This document shows, piece after piece, positions 1 through 7,963 of a DNA stretch of 64,000 nucleotides. The position numbers and the translations under genes are program-made. Origin of the DNA: Porphyromonas canoris. Its GTDB lineage: Bacteria > Bacteroidota > Bacteroidia > Bacteroidales > Porphyromonadaceae. The stretch spans positions 105,150 to 169,149 of the forward strand of contig NZ_JQZV01000013.1 of the NCBI RefSeq assembly GCF_000769115.1, read 5' to 3'. Within the stretch, counting starts at the first letter, position 1; each line of letters opens with the position of its first letter. Below the pieces are notes generated by a model that searched no databases, was not told where the DNA came from, and saw only the letters and a program-made list of their open reading frames with translations.

Positions 1-80
1 TCTTTAAAATAAATTTCCCGAACAGCTTCGGATAGACCTCTGCAACGGTACGTATGAAAAAGAATTTGTAACTTCCCACG

Positions 81-1319
81 ATGAAAATAGAGCACTACAC
101 ACTCAGTAACGGTATCAGAGTGGTTTTTCTTCCCACCAAAGGAGCCGTGACATACGCCGGTATGGGCATCCGATCCGGTACACGGCACGAAACGGAAGGT
201 ATAGAAGGCATCGCTCACTTCGTTGAACACATGCTGTTTAAGGGCACTACTGGGCGAAAGGCATGGCATATACTCAACAGGATGGAAGCCATCGGCGGAG
301 AGCTCAATGCCTTTACCACGAAAGAGGATACATTTATATATACCATTGCGCCTAAGGGTGAGATCGGACGTTCAATGGAGTTGATCGGAGATATATGCTT
401 TCGTTCCACATTCCCCGTACACGAACTGGAGAGGGAGCGAACCGTGGTGATGGACGAGATCAACGTCTATAAAGACACGCCCGGAGAGCAGATCTTCGAC
501 GACTTTGAGGCGCTTCTTTTTCCCGGTCATCCGTTAGGCAGAAGGATTCTTGGCACTAAAGAGTCGCTTCTGAAGATGACAAGAGAGGATTGTGTCCGCT
601 ATGTCCGGGACAACTTTACCCCCGACAGAATGCTCTTTTTCTGTATGGGACCCACCAATCTGAAGCGTATCATAGAGCTGGGAGAGCGTCATTTCGATCC
701 TTTTGCATCCCTTTCCGAGATCTCTTCGCAGGCTCCTCAAAAGCTCCTTACCTCTTCTCTGCACGAGGTGGAGCGCGGTTCTTATCAGAGTCATGTGGTT
801 CTTGGCGGCATGGGTCCCGATATGTACGACAAAGAGAGGCAGTCTGCCTCTGTCCTGATGAACATCCTTGGCGGTCCGGGCATGAACAGCCGTCTGAATG
901 TGGCTCTTCGGGAGAAGCGCGGATGGGTCTACAACGTGGAGGCATCCCTTACCGGGCTTAGCGATGCAGGCTATTGGCAGATCTATTTCGGTTGCGATCC
1001 CGGCTATCGCAAGCGTGCATTGAATCTGGTACACCGGATTTTGGATGAGTTGATGCAGAATAAGCTCTCTCCGGCAAGGCTTCAAGCGGCTCTTAAACAG
1101 ACAGCCGGACAGCTCTCCATAAGTGCAGAGCAGACAGAGCAGACCTTTCTGTCTCTCGGGAAGTTGTCGCTCTACGACAAAGAGTTTGAACCTTTGGAGG
1201 TGATTATAGACAAGATCCGCGCCATCACTGCCGAGCAGATTCAAGCGGCGGCACAGCGGATGTTCGACAAAAACAACAGGTTGGCGTTGGTCTACAACGG
1301 CTCCGAACAGACAGAATAG
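81..1319 (+). CDS. M16 family zinc peptidase (mitochondrial processing peptidase-like)
   Basis: Predicted zinc metallopeptidase of the M16 (pitrilysin/processing-peptidase) family, 412 aa. The inverted zinc motif HFVEH lies at residues 46-50, with H46 and H50 as zinc ligands and E49 as the catalytic base. The third ligand is E126, exactly 76 residues after H50, as is classic for M16. The N-terminal catalytic M16 domain spans about 1-150 and is followed by the M16_C domain. There is no signal peptide, so it is probably cytoplasmic; bacterial relatives degrade peptides. It is the first gene of a tight co-directional set with a glutaminyl cyclase (5 bp gap), sufE and pdxB. The first 80 bases hold no identifiable gene end or strong promoter, so the operon may begin upstream of the window. 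The physiological substrate is unknown. Confidence 0.93.
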   Translation: MKIEHYTLSNGIRVVFLPTKGAVTYAGMGIRSGTRHETEGIEGIAHFVEHMLFKGTTGRKAWHILNRMEAIGGELNAFTTKEDTFIYTIAPKGEIGRSMELIGDICFRSTFPVHELERERTVVMDEINVYKDTPGEQIFDDFEALLFPGHPLGRRILGTKESLLKMTREDCVRYVRDNFTPDRMLFFCMGPTNLKRIIELGERHFDPFASLSEISSQAPQKLLTSSLHEVERGSYQSHVVLGGMGPDMYDKERQSASVLMNILGGPGMNSRLNVALREKRGWVYNVEASLTGLSDAGYWQIYFGCDPGYRKRALNLVHRILDELMQNKLSPARLQAALKQTAGQLSISAEQTEQTFLSLGKLSLYDKEFEPLEVIIDKIRAITAEQIQAAAQRMFDKNNRLALVYNGSEQTE

Positions 1320-1324
1320 ATAAG

Positions 1325-2356
1325 ATGAACAGATTGCTTACACTCTTGTTTTCCACGGCGGTATGCTCTTTGGGGATATGCGCCTCCTGCGACAGCAAGA
1401 GCAACAATTCCCAACAGGAAGACAACACAGAGGCTTCCGCCTCCCAGACTCCCATGGCTGTGGAAACTCCTTTCCGTGCAGACAGCGCCTATATGCACAT
1501 CGAACGTCAGGTCTCATTCGGACCGAGAGTGCCTAACAGTGCGGGACACGCACGCTGCGCAGACTATCTCGTGGAGACCCTTGAGCGTTACGGATTTGTC
1601 GTGACAAGGCAGCGCGCAGACCTCAAAGCCTACGATGGTACGGTGCTTAAAGCACAAAACATCATCGCGGAGTATATGCCCGAAAGAGCCAAGCGCATCC
1701 TGCTCTTCGCTCACTGGGATACACGCCCCATTGCAGACCATGACAAAGACTCGGGCAAACGCCATCTCCCGATAGACGGAGCCGATGACGGAGCAAGCGG
1801 AGTAGGGGTCTTGCTGGAGCTGGCACGCAATATCTCGGAGAACGGATTTGCCAACTACGGCATAGACATCATATTCATGGATGCCGAAGACTATGGTGTA
1901 CCGGATGGCGTTATGGAGACCGGAGAGAGCAGCAGCTGGGCTTTGGGATCTCAATATTGGTCTTCCAACCCCCACAAGAAAGGGTACAGTGCCGAGTTTG
2001 GTATCCTGCTCGACATGGTCGGATCCAAGAACGCAAAGTTTCACAGAGAGTTCTACTCGCAGGAGAATGCCGGACGGCTCACCTCCACGATCTGGTCCAA
2101 AGCCGCCTCTTTAGGCTACGGCAACTATTTTATAAACAAAATGGGAGGTCCTATCATGGATGACCATGTCTTCGTAATGCTTGGGCTGGGTATTCCGTGC
2201 GTGGACATCATCAATTACGACCCCGATACCGAAAAAGGATTCGGACACTACTGGCACACCCACAACGATAATATGGAGGTCATCGACCGCAATACGCTCC
2301 AAGCCGTAGGCAATGTGGTGTGGGAAGTGCTTCGGGACAAAGAAAACGGCAAATAG
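1325..2356 (+). CDS. Glutaminyl-peptide cyclotransferase, M28-type, lipoprotein
   Basis: Zinc enzyme of the M28 (animal-type glutaminyl cyclase) family, 343 aa. It would convert N-terminal glutamine of secreted proteins to pyroglutamate. The N-terminal hydrophobic stretch ends in a lipobox-like CASC, with the acylated cysteine at about 22, so it is probably an envelope lipoprotein. Visible family motifs are HWDTRP (130-135), DGADDGASG (151-159, likely zinc ligand D155), MDAED (185-189, likely ligand E188) and FGHYWHTHNDN (306-316, which supplies the histidine ligand). In P. gingivalis the related enzyme acts on periplasmic and outer-membrane proteins, where signal peptidase exposes Gln; this role is inferred here. 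A plain M28 aminopeptidase is the alternative, but DIINYD and the WHTHND tail favour the cyclase. The gene sits 5 bp after the M16 gene and 12 bp before sufE. Confidence 0.85.
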   Translation: MNRLLTLLFSTAVCSLGICASCDSKSNNSQQEDNTEASASQTPMAVETPFRADSAYMHIERQVSFGPRVPNSAGHARCADYLVETLERYGFVVTRQRADLKAYDGTVLKAQNIIAEYMPERAKRILLFAHWDTRPIADHDKDSGKRHLPIDGADDGASGVGVLLELARNISENGFANYGIDIIFMDAEDYGVPDGVMETGESSSWALGSQYWSSNPHKKGYSAEFGILLDMVGSKNAKFHREFYSQENAGRLTSTIWSKAASLGYGNYFINKMGGPIMDDHVFVMLGLGIPCVDIINYDPDTEKGFGHYWHTHNDNMEVIDRNTLQAVGNVVWEVLRDKENGK

Positions 2357-2368
2357 CATACATCATAT

Positions 2369-2791
2369 ATGAGTACTATCAATCAGAAGCAAGACGAGCT
2401 TATAGAAGAATTTTCACTTTTGGACGACTGGATGGACAAATACGCTCTTATCATAGAGATGGGGAATGATCTCCCTCCCATGGACGAGAGCCTTAAGATA
2501 CCGCAATACCTTATAGAGGGATGCCAGAGCAGGGTATGGATCGCTCCCGAAACGATGCCCGACGGCACTATTCACTATCACGCCTCAAGCGATGCCGTGA
2601 TAGTCAAAGGCATTGTATCCATGCTGCTCAAAGTGTTGGACGGGGAGAAAGCGGAAGATATTGCCAAGGCAGATCTCTACTTTGTCGATCGTATCGGACT
2701 CTACCAACACCTCTCTCCCACACGGAGCAACGGTCTCTCTGCCATGCTCAAGCAGATGAGGCTCCACGCCATAGCCGAAGCCGCAAAATAG
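2369..2791 (+). CDS. sufE: SufE family Fe-S cluster assembly protein
   Basis: Cysteine desulfurase partner, 140 aa, the usual SufE length. It accepts persulfide sulfur from SufS and delivers it for Fe-S cluster assembly in the cytoplasm. The acceptor cysteine is C52, in the family motif EGCQSRVW. The C-terminal region keeps the SPTRSNGL and MLKQM elements typical of SufE. The neighbours are not suf genes: it lies 12 bp after the glutaminyl cyclase gene and 11 bp before pdxB, so it is probably co-transcribed with them. SufS/SufB/SufC/SufD are not in the window. The family call is clear from the sequence; the Suf pathway role is family knowledge. Confidence 0.95.
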   Translation: MSTINQKQDELIEEFSLLDDWMDKYALIIEMGNDLPPMDESLKIPQYLIEGCQSRVWIAPETMPDGTIHYHASSDAVIVKGIVSMLLKVLDGEKAEDIAKADLYFVDRIGLYQHLSPTRSNGLSAMLKQMRLHAIAEAAK

Positions 2792-2802
2792 AGACTCCTG
2801 TC

Positions 2803-3945
2803 ATGTCCGGACGCATAAAGATTTTGGCAGAAAGCTCCGTGCCTTATCTTCGTGGGGTATTGGAGCATCTTGGGGAGGTTACCTATCTCCCCTCTTCGGA
2901 GTTTACGCCCGAAACGGTAAGGGATAAAGATTGGCTCATCATCCGGAGCATCACCAAGTGTACAGCCAACCTCCTGAAAGGGAGCAGCGTGAAGCTCATC
3001 ACGACGGCGACAATCGGCTTCGACCACATCGATACAGCCTACTGCGATGCCAATGGTATAGCTTGGCGCAACTCCCCCGGCTGTAATGCCAACGCCGTGG
3101 CACACTTTCTATCTTCCGCTCTGGCACTCTATGCGCTCCACTCCGGATACAGCCTCCGGGGAAAGACTATCGGTATCGTCGGAGTGGGACACGTGGGCTC
3201 TCTCATGGCGAAGTACGCCGAAGCATTGGGTATGAAGGTTCTTCTCAATGACCCCCCACGGGCAGAAAAAGAGGGCGATGCGGACTTTGTGGAGATCGCA
3301 CAGATATATGGCGAAGCGGATATTATCTCCTTCCATACGCCACTGACCAAAGAGGGAAGATACGCCACCTATCATCTCTTCGACTCCTCCTCTTTACCGC
3401 TTATCGGGAGAAAGCCCATCGTCATCAATGCCTGTCGTGGAGCGGTAACCGAAACGGAAGCACTGCTGGAGGGAATCCGCACGGGGCAGATCTCCAACGT
3501 GATAATAGACTGCTGGGAAAACGAGCCGAACATCTCCGACCGCCTGTTGGCTGAAGCCCTTATCGCCACTCCCCACGTGGCAGGATTCAGTGCAGATGGT
3601 AAGTGCAACGGTGCCGTCGCCTGCGTGAAAAACGGATGCGACTTCTTCGGAATAGAAGGTTCGCACCTGATAGATCAGATGACGCCTCCCCCTCCTAAAG
3701 AGCAAAACATCACATTGGATGCCTCCGACCCGGATGCGATACTGCATGCCCTCCTCCGCACACTCGACCTCACGGAGATAGACAGCCGGATGAGGGAGAA
3801 GCAGATGCCGTTCGAGCAGCAGCGCAAGGAGTATTTCTATCCTCGCGAACCGCATGCCTACACCGTTGTAAGCAGAGAGATGTCGGCAGATTTGAAAGAA
3901 AGGTTGGCTTCGATAGGCTTTAAGACTCTTTCCGAACCTGTTTGA
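2803..3945 (+). CDS. pdxB: Erythronate-4-phosphate dehydrogenase
   Basis: Second step of DXP-dependent pyridoxal phosphate synthesis, the NAD-dependent oxidation of 4-phosphoerythronate. The protein has 380 aa, close to the E. coli enzyme. The ATG at 2803 was chosen because it begins with the family N-terminus (MSGRIKILAE); the open frame continues upstream only inside sufE. D-isomer-specific 2-hydroxyacid dehydrogenase features are visible: the SITKCT substrate loop, a Rossmann fold with GIVGVGHVG, the catalytic arginine in NACRGA, and the catalytic histidine in ATPHVAG. The C-terminal DUF3410-like dimerisation domain is present, which separates PdxB from SerA. It is the last gene of the operon, with a strong rho-independent terminator 50 bp downstream. 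Confidence 0.95.
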   Translation: MSGRIKILAESSVPYLRGVLEHLGEVTYLPSSEFTPETVRDKDWLIIRSITKCTANLLKGSSVKLITTATIGFDHIDTAYCDANGIAWRNSPGCNANAVAHFLSSALALYALHSGYSLRGKTIGIVGVGHVGSLMAKYAEALGMKVLLNDPPRAEKEGDADFVEIAQIYGEADIISFHTPLTKEGRYATYHLFDSSSLPLIGRKPIVINACRGAVTETEALLEGIRTGQISNVIIDCWENEPNISDRLLAEALIATPHVAGFSADGKCNGAVACVKNGCDFFGIEGSHLIDQMTPPPPKEQNITLDASDPDAILHALLRTLDLTEIDSRMREKQMPFEQQRKEYFYPREPHAYTVVSREMSADLKERLASIGFKTLSEPV

Positions 3946-3995
3946 AAGTTCTGCTGAACAGATTTATTTTCTCCTCTATCCATATTAAGAAACAG

Positions 3996-4036
3996 AAATC
4001 GGGGCTTGGTTGGCTGCAATCAAGCCCCGATTTTTT
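3996..4036 (+). terminator. Rho-independent terminator after pdxB
   Basis: A 13-bp perfect stem (AAATCGGGGCTTG at 3996-4008 with CAAGCCCCGATTT at 4021-4033) encloses a 12-base loop and runs into a run of six T. It closes the M16-to-pdxB operon and lies about 100 bp before the 3' end of the convergent PorT-like gene. Confidence 0.9.
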
Positions 4037-4139
4037 AGATGCAAAGCACGACTTCCGCCAATCGTGCCTTGATTTCAAAAATTATACACGGATAGAGTAT
4101 CTTTTAATACCGTTCAACACCATTTGTAAACGCTTCGGA

Positions 4140-4817
4140 TCAGAACAGGTAACCCACACTGATGGAGAAATTTTGCAGGCTCACTGTTCCTCCCGAAACG
4201 ATAAACTTTTTCCCATTAACCTCTGTCGTCCCGATCTCTCCTCCCAGTCCGACAATGATCTTATCGTTATTCGTATAGAATCCAACCCTTAGTCCGGCAT
4301 CGAATCTGTTCAGGAATTGATCTCCGAAAGTGTTTTTATTGACAGGTGTTTCCGATACGGAGTATTTGCCTGCCACGCCATAAGCTAAATAGAGTCCGAG
4401 TCGAGGCTCCAGGTTCCACCCTCCCAAAGTGAAAGAGTACCCTGCTTCCAACGGGAGTTGCAGGTAGCCAGCCCGAACCGTAAGCACACTGCTGCTGCCC
4501 GTAATGCCTGCGGAAAATCCTTTCAAACTCATCTCCAGACCGGAATGAAGACGCCACTTGGGATTGAAGGCATAGGCAACGGAGACCCCTGCCAATGCTC
4601 CCACTACACTTTTACTCTCCAAGCTCCCTCCTTCGGACTTCTCAAAGCTGAGCTGTGAAAAGTTTATGCCCCCTTTCACGCCCCATTGAATCCGTTTGGT
4701 AGAGCTCCATCCACCGGACTGTGCATAGATACCACCGAGTCCGATCATCACGCATACCACTGCCGTGAGCACTCTGCGTGTGAGAGCCGCAGGCAATGAT
4801 GTTTTTCCTTTTTTCAT
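4140..4817 (-). CDS. PorT-like outer-membrane beta-barrel protein
   Basis: Predicted small outer-membrane barrel, 225 aa. A long, arginine-containing N-terminus leads into a hydrophobic signal segment (about 14-32, ending IYAQ), consistent with signal peptidase I cleavage. The mature part shows alternating hydrophobic strands (VKGGINFSQL, VGALAGVSVAYAF, HSGLEMSLKGF, GYLQLPLEAGYSF, EPRLGLYLAYGVAGKY, DAGLRVGFY). It ends SVGYLF, an aromatic C-terminus as recognised by BamA. This matches the PorT/OMP_b-brl_2 family broadly; orthology to P. gingivalis PorT itself is not claimed. It lies downstream of three modular lipoprotein genes on the same strand, 47 bp from the nearest, so it may share their transcript. 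Confidence 0.75.
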   Translation of the reverse strand: MKKGKTSLPAALTRRVLTAVVCVMIGLGGIYAQSGGWSSTKRIQWGVKGGINFSQLSFEKSEGGSLESKSVVGALAGVSVAYAFNPKWRLHSGLEMSLKGFSAGITGSSSVLTVRAGYLQLPLEAGYSFTLGGWNLEPRLGLYLAYGVAGKYSVSETPVNKNTFGDQFLNRFDAGLRVGFYTNNDKIIVGLGGEIGTTEVNGKKFIVSGGTVSLQNFSISVGYLF

Positions 4818-4864
4818 AATTATGTTCTGTTTTTATCCCGTCTGTGGGAGAGGTTAAACAACAA

Positions 4865-6313
4865 TCACTTCACAAATACACTGTGCAGATAAGCTGCGGG
4901 CCAAGGCTGTTTTTCTCCATCTATCCAGATGCCGTCATTGCTGACCGCATACACTTTTCCGGCATACACATATACGGAGCGCACCAACGCACTTCCCAAG
5001 GTGCTTATCACCGTTCCGTTCTTCCACACCGTCCCTTTAGGACCATAGCCGGAAGCATAGAGATCGTTCCCGGAAACAAATATGGAGTAGATGCCACCCT
5101 GCTTGCCCCAGACGAAAGGTACATTATTTTTCCATATCAGAGGCTTTCCTGTATCTATCGGTTTATCCTGATAGATAGCCGCTCCACCTATATAGATGTC
5201 GTTTCCCGATACAAACACCGAGTAAGCATCTGTCTTTTTGCTTCCATCGGGAGATGCAAGATCCATCCTTGTACCGTTTTTCCAAAGCACGCCACCGCCA
5301 TAGTCTCCCACGACATAGACATTCGCTCCGGAGACGAATACGGATCGGGCTTCGGGTTCTGCCGAAGGGTTGTCCTCAAGGGTCTGCATCTTCCCGTTCT
5401 TCCACAGCACTGCACGCTGGTAAGTGCTCTGATAGTTGGGACGCTTTGCCACTTCGTACCCTGCGACATATACGTCTCCATTGGTGATGAAGAGCCCTTC
5501 AGAAAAAGCCATGATGCCTTTGCGCTCCATCTTTTTAGAGTCTGTCTCGAATGTTCCTCCGGGAAGAGGCGATTTTATTTTCATGACATAGAGATCCTTG
5601 TATCTCGTTCCGCCATAATTCTCACCTCTGTTCCCCGTAACGTATATATCCCCATCGTAAACGAAAACAGAGGATTTGATAGTCGCATCCGGAGCGTAAC
5701 TTCCAAGGTTGAAATCCTTCCCGTTTTTGAGCAAGACCAGTCTGCCGTCATAATCTTTTCCCACAGCCAGTACGGAATAGGCAACACTCACACTGCACGT
5801 TGCGCTTTTGTTGCCTGAGGTTGCAGTGATTACCGCCGAACCTTCTCCTGTTGCCGTAATCACGCCATCCGCATCTACCTTGGCAACCTCCTTATTGGAG
5901 CTGCTCCAGGACACCGCTCCCTTATTCCCGCTTACGGATAGACGCTCTCGGTCTGTTGTACGTAGCGTCAGCGTTGTCTTGTCTATGACGAGATCTTCAT
6001 CCGGAGACTCCTCTTGCCATTTAGCCTTTAGAGTAATGTCTTTGGTAACGGGAGTTTGGAAGTCATAAGCATTCGTCCCATCCAAAGACCAAGCAACAAA
6101 CAGAAAGTTTTGCTTGGTCGGCGCAGGAGAAGGCACGGTTGCCGTCTTCCCTTTTTCCACTCTCTGAGCAGGAGGAACAGGCGTACCGCCATCCGCATTA
6201 AAGGTTACGGTGTAGTAGGTCTTCACATCTTCTCCTGGATCGTTTTTGCTCTTGCAGGAGGTAAAGCATATCAGTACAATGCCCAACAGGGCTATGAAGT
6301 GTATCTTTTTCAT
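4865..6313 (-). CDS. Surface lipoprotein: InlB B-repeat, Ig-like (BIG2) and propeller-like repeats
   Basis: Predicted exported lipoprotein, 482 aa from the ATG at 6313, chosen because the paralogue next door starts with the same MKxIHxIALLG sequence; an in-frame ATG at 6325 is possible. The signal peptide ends ICFTSC, with the cysteine acylated. Domain order: one Listeria-Bacteroides (InlB B) repeat at about 30-95 ending ITLKAKW; a bacterial Ig-like group 2 domain at about 100-180, recognisable from KEVAKVDADGVITATGEGSAVITAT; then about seven repeats built on SVFVSGxDxYxxG and LWKNG, as in a beta-propeller. The function is unknown, though adhesion or ligand binding is typical of such modules. 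It is the third of three paralogues (6313, 7940, 9637) and lacks their second InlB B repeat. Confidence 0.8.
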   Translation of the reverse strand: MKKIHFIALLGIVLICFTSCKSKNDPGEDVKTYYTVTFNADGGTPVPPAQRVEKGKTATVPSPAPTKQNFLFVAWSLDGTNAYDFQTPVTKDITLKAKWQEESPDEDLVIDKTTLTLRTTDRERLSVSGNKGAVSWSSSNKEVAKVDADGVITATGEGSAVITATSGNKSATCSVSVAYSVLAVGKDYDGRLVLLKNGKDFNLGSYAPDATIKSSVFVYDGDIYVTGNRGENYGGTRYKDLYVMKIKSPLPGGTFETDSKKMERKGIMAFSEGLFITNGDVYVAGYEVAKRPNYQSTYQRAVLWKNGKMQTLEDNPSAEPEARSVFVSGANVYVVGDYGGGVLWKNGTRMDLASPDGSKKTDAYSVFVSGNDIYIGGAAIYQDKPIDTGKPLIWKNNVPFVWGKQGGIYSIFVSGNDLYASGYGPKGTVWKNGTVISTLGSALVRSVYVYAGKVYAVSNDGIWIDGEKQPWPAAYLHSVFVK

Positions 6314-6458
6314 CTTTATTTTCATGTTTATCGTTTCAGCACCTAAACTTGTGAGAAGTTTCATTTTTAGAATTGCTATAAACCGCCCCAAAAAGATTTT
6401 ACTCTCTCGAAGAGATAAACTCTCTCGGTGATGGTTGTTTTAGTATTTCTTCTGCCTT

Positions 6459-7940
6459 TTATTCCTTTATGAAAATGTGACGAGCAACTGAAGAGGAGTT
6501 ACCTAATATGGTCTTTGTTCCATTTTTCCACATTACGGCACGAGTCTGATCCTCTCTTATATCGGATTCATATCCTGCCACGTAAATATCTTTTCCCGAT
6601 ACAGCAACAGAAGATGCCTTTGCCTTGTATCCCAGCTTGGTTATCTTATTGTTTTCCCAAAGGATAGCATAAAATTCACTAACGCCTTTTCTCGCCTCTC
6701 CCACAATATAGACATCACCTCCGGAGACAGATACAGACCTTGCAACGAGATGGTCAAAATCTCCCTTCGGAAGCTGAACGGGCACACTGTTTTTCCATAA
6801 AATTGCTTGAGGAGAACCGGAGGTTTCTTCTCCTACAACATAGACATCTTTCCCCGAAACGTAAACAGAATGGGCTCTTGCAGCGGTCTTGCCGTCCGAT
6901 AATTCTACGAGTTGGTCATTTTTCCAAAGCACGGCTATATCTTTTTTGCCACTACTCGATAATAAATAACCAGCTGCGTAAACATCGTTTCCCGAAACAA
7001 AGACCGATCTTGCCCTTCCATTATAATTGCTCTTGCTTGGTAACTTTATCTGTTTATGATTTTTCCACAGACAAGGATCATCATTGGCATCTCCTGCTAC
7101 ATAAATATCTTCTCCCGAAACGAATACGGAGTAAGCACGGGAGTATAGCGGATAGCTTTTGCTCTGATCATCTTCGTAAAACATGGCAGAGTAATACTTT
7201 CCGGAACGTATCCCTACCGAATAAACTTTCTGCGCTCCTACAAAAACGGAAGTACCACGCGTAACATTATCTTCCGGGAAGCGTTTGAATACGTTACCAT
7301 CTTTCCAAATGGTTGCAACAAGCCCATTCGCCTCTGTACGATCTGTTCCTGCAACATAAACTCCCGGTGCTGTCGGATTGGGCTGAGGTGCTTTCGCTTT
7401 CCATTTTGCATAGAGTGTCAAATCGCTTGTAACACCACTGACATTGTACGGAAAGGTGATTTTATTGATGAGTGAAGCCTCTCTATACCAGCCCTCAAAG
7501 GTATGACCATCTTTTGTCGGAGGGTTTGGCTCTGTTAGTGTTCCTCCTTTGAGGACTTGCGTAGGGTGATTATCGTCCGCTGTCCATGTACCTCCATTGA
7601 GTTCCCAAGCCACCTGCCAATACTCTACAATGCTTTCTTCCTGCCATTTAGCCTTTAGAGTGATGTCTTTGGTAACGGGAGTTTGGAAGTCGTAAGCATT
7701 AGTGCCGTCCAAAGACCATGCGATAAACAGAAAGTTTTGCTTGGTTGGGACAGGAGAAGGCACTGTTGCCGTTTTTCCTTTTTCTACTCTCTGGGCAGGA
7801 GGAGCAGGTGTACCGCCATCCGCATCAAAGGTTACAGTGTAGTAGTTCTTTACATCCCCTCCCGAATTGTTCTTGTTCTTGCAGGAGGTAAAGCATATCA
7901 GTACAATGCCCAACAGGGCTATGATGTGAATTTGTTTCAT
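6459..7940 (-). CDS. Surface lipoprotein: two InlB B-repeats and seven propeller-like repeats
   Basis: Predicted exported lipoprotein, 493 aa, with a signal peptide ending ICFTSC. Two tandem Listeria-Bacteroides repeats (about 28-100 and 105-182) each end in a KAKW or YAKW box. They are followed by about seven units of roughly 45 aa, each with SVxVSGxDVYVxG and LWKNxxxxxL, and the chain closes with a final half-unit (RHIFIKE). The count and the split last unit suggest a closed seven-bladed propeller. The N-terminal 100 residues are nearly identical to those of the genes on either side, also at DNA level. The start lies only 23 bp after the stop of the upstream paralogue, so the two are probably co-transcribed. 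No ligand or enzymatic motif is recognised. Confidence 0.8.
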   Translation of the reverse strand: MKQIHIIALLGIVLICFTSCKNKNNSGGDVKNYYTVTFDADGGTPAPPAQRVEKGKTATVPSPVPTKQNFLFIAWSLDGTNAYDFQTPVTKDITLKAKWQEESIVEYWQVAWELNGGTWTADDNHPTQVLKGGTLTEPNPPTKDGHTFEGWYREASLINKITFPYNVSGVTSDLTLYAKWKAKAPQPNPTAPGVYVAGTDRTEANGLVATIWKDGNVFKRFPEDNVTRGTSVFVGAQKVYSVGIRSGKYYSAMFYEDDQSKSYPLYSRAYSVFVSGEDIYVAGDANDDPCLWKNHKQIKLPSKSNYNGRARSVFVSGNDVYAAGYLLSSSGKKDIAVLWKNDQLVELSDGKTAARAHSVYVSGKDVYVVGEETSGSPQAILWKNSVPVQLPKGDFDHLVARSVSVSGGDVYIVGEARKGVSEFYAILWENNKITKLGYKAKASSVAVSGKDIYVAGYESDIREDQTRAVMWKNGTKTILGNSSSVARHIFIKE

Positions 7941-7963
7941 GTCTGTATCTACATTTTTATGTA

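Noticed and set aside
534-1244. 236-codon minus-strand frame inside the M16 peptidase gene
   Set aside because: Antisense shadow of a gene whose zinc motif and spacing are intact; no family resemblance.
3942-4292. 116-codon plus-strand frame after pdxB
   Set aside because: It spans the pdxB terminator and the 3' end of the convergent PorT-like gene; no coding features.
4844-5818. 324-codon plus-strand frame opposite the 6313 lipoprotein gene
   Set aside because: Mirrors the repeat structure of the real gene in antisense; no independent signal or domain.
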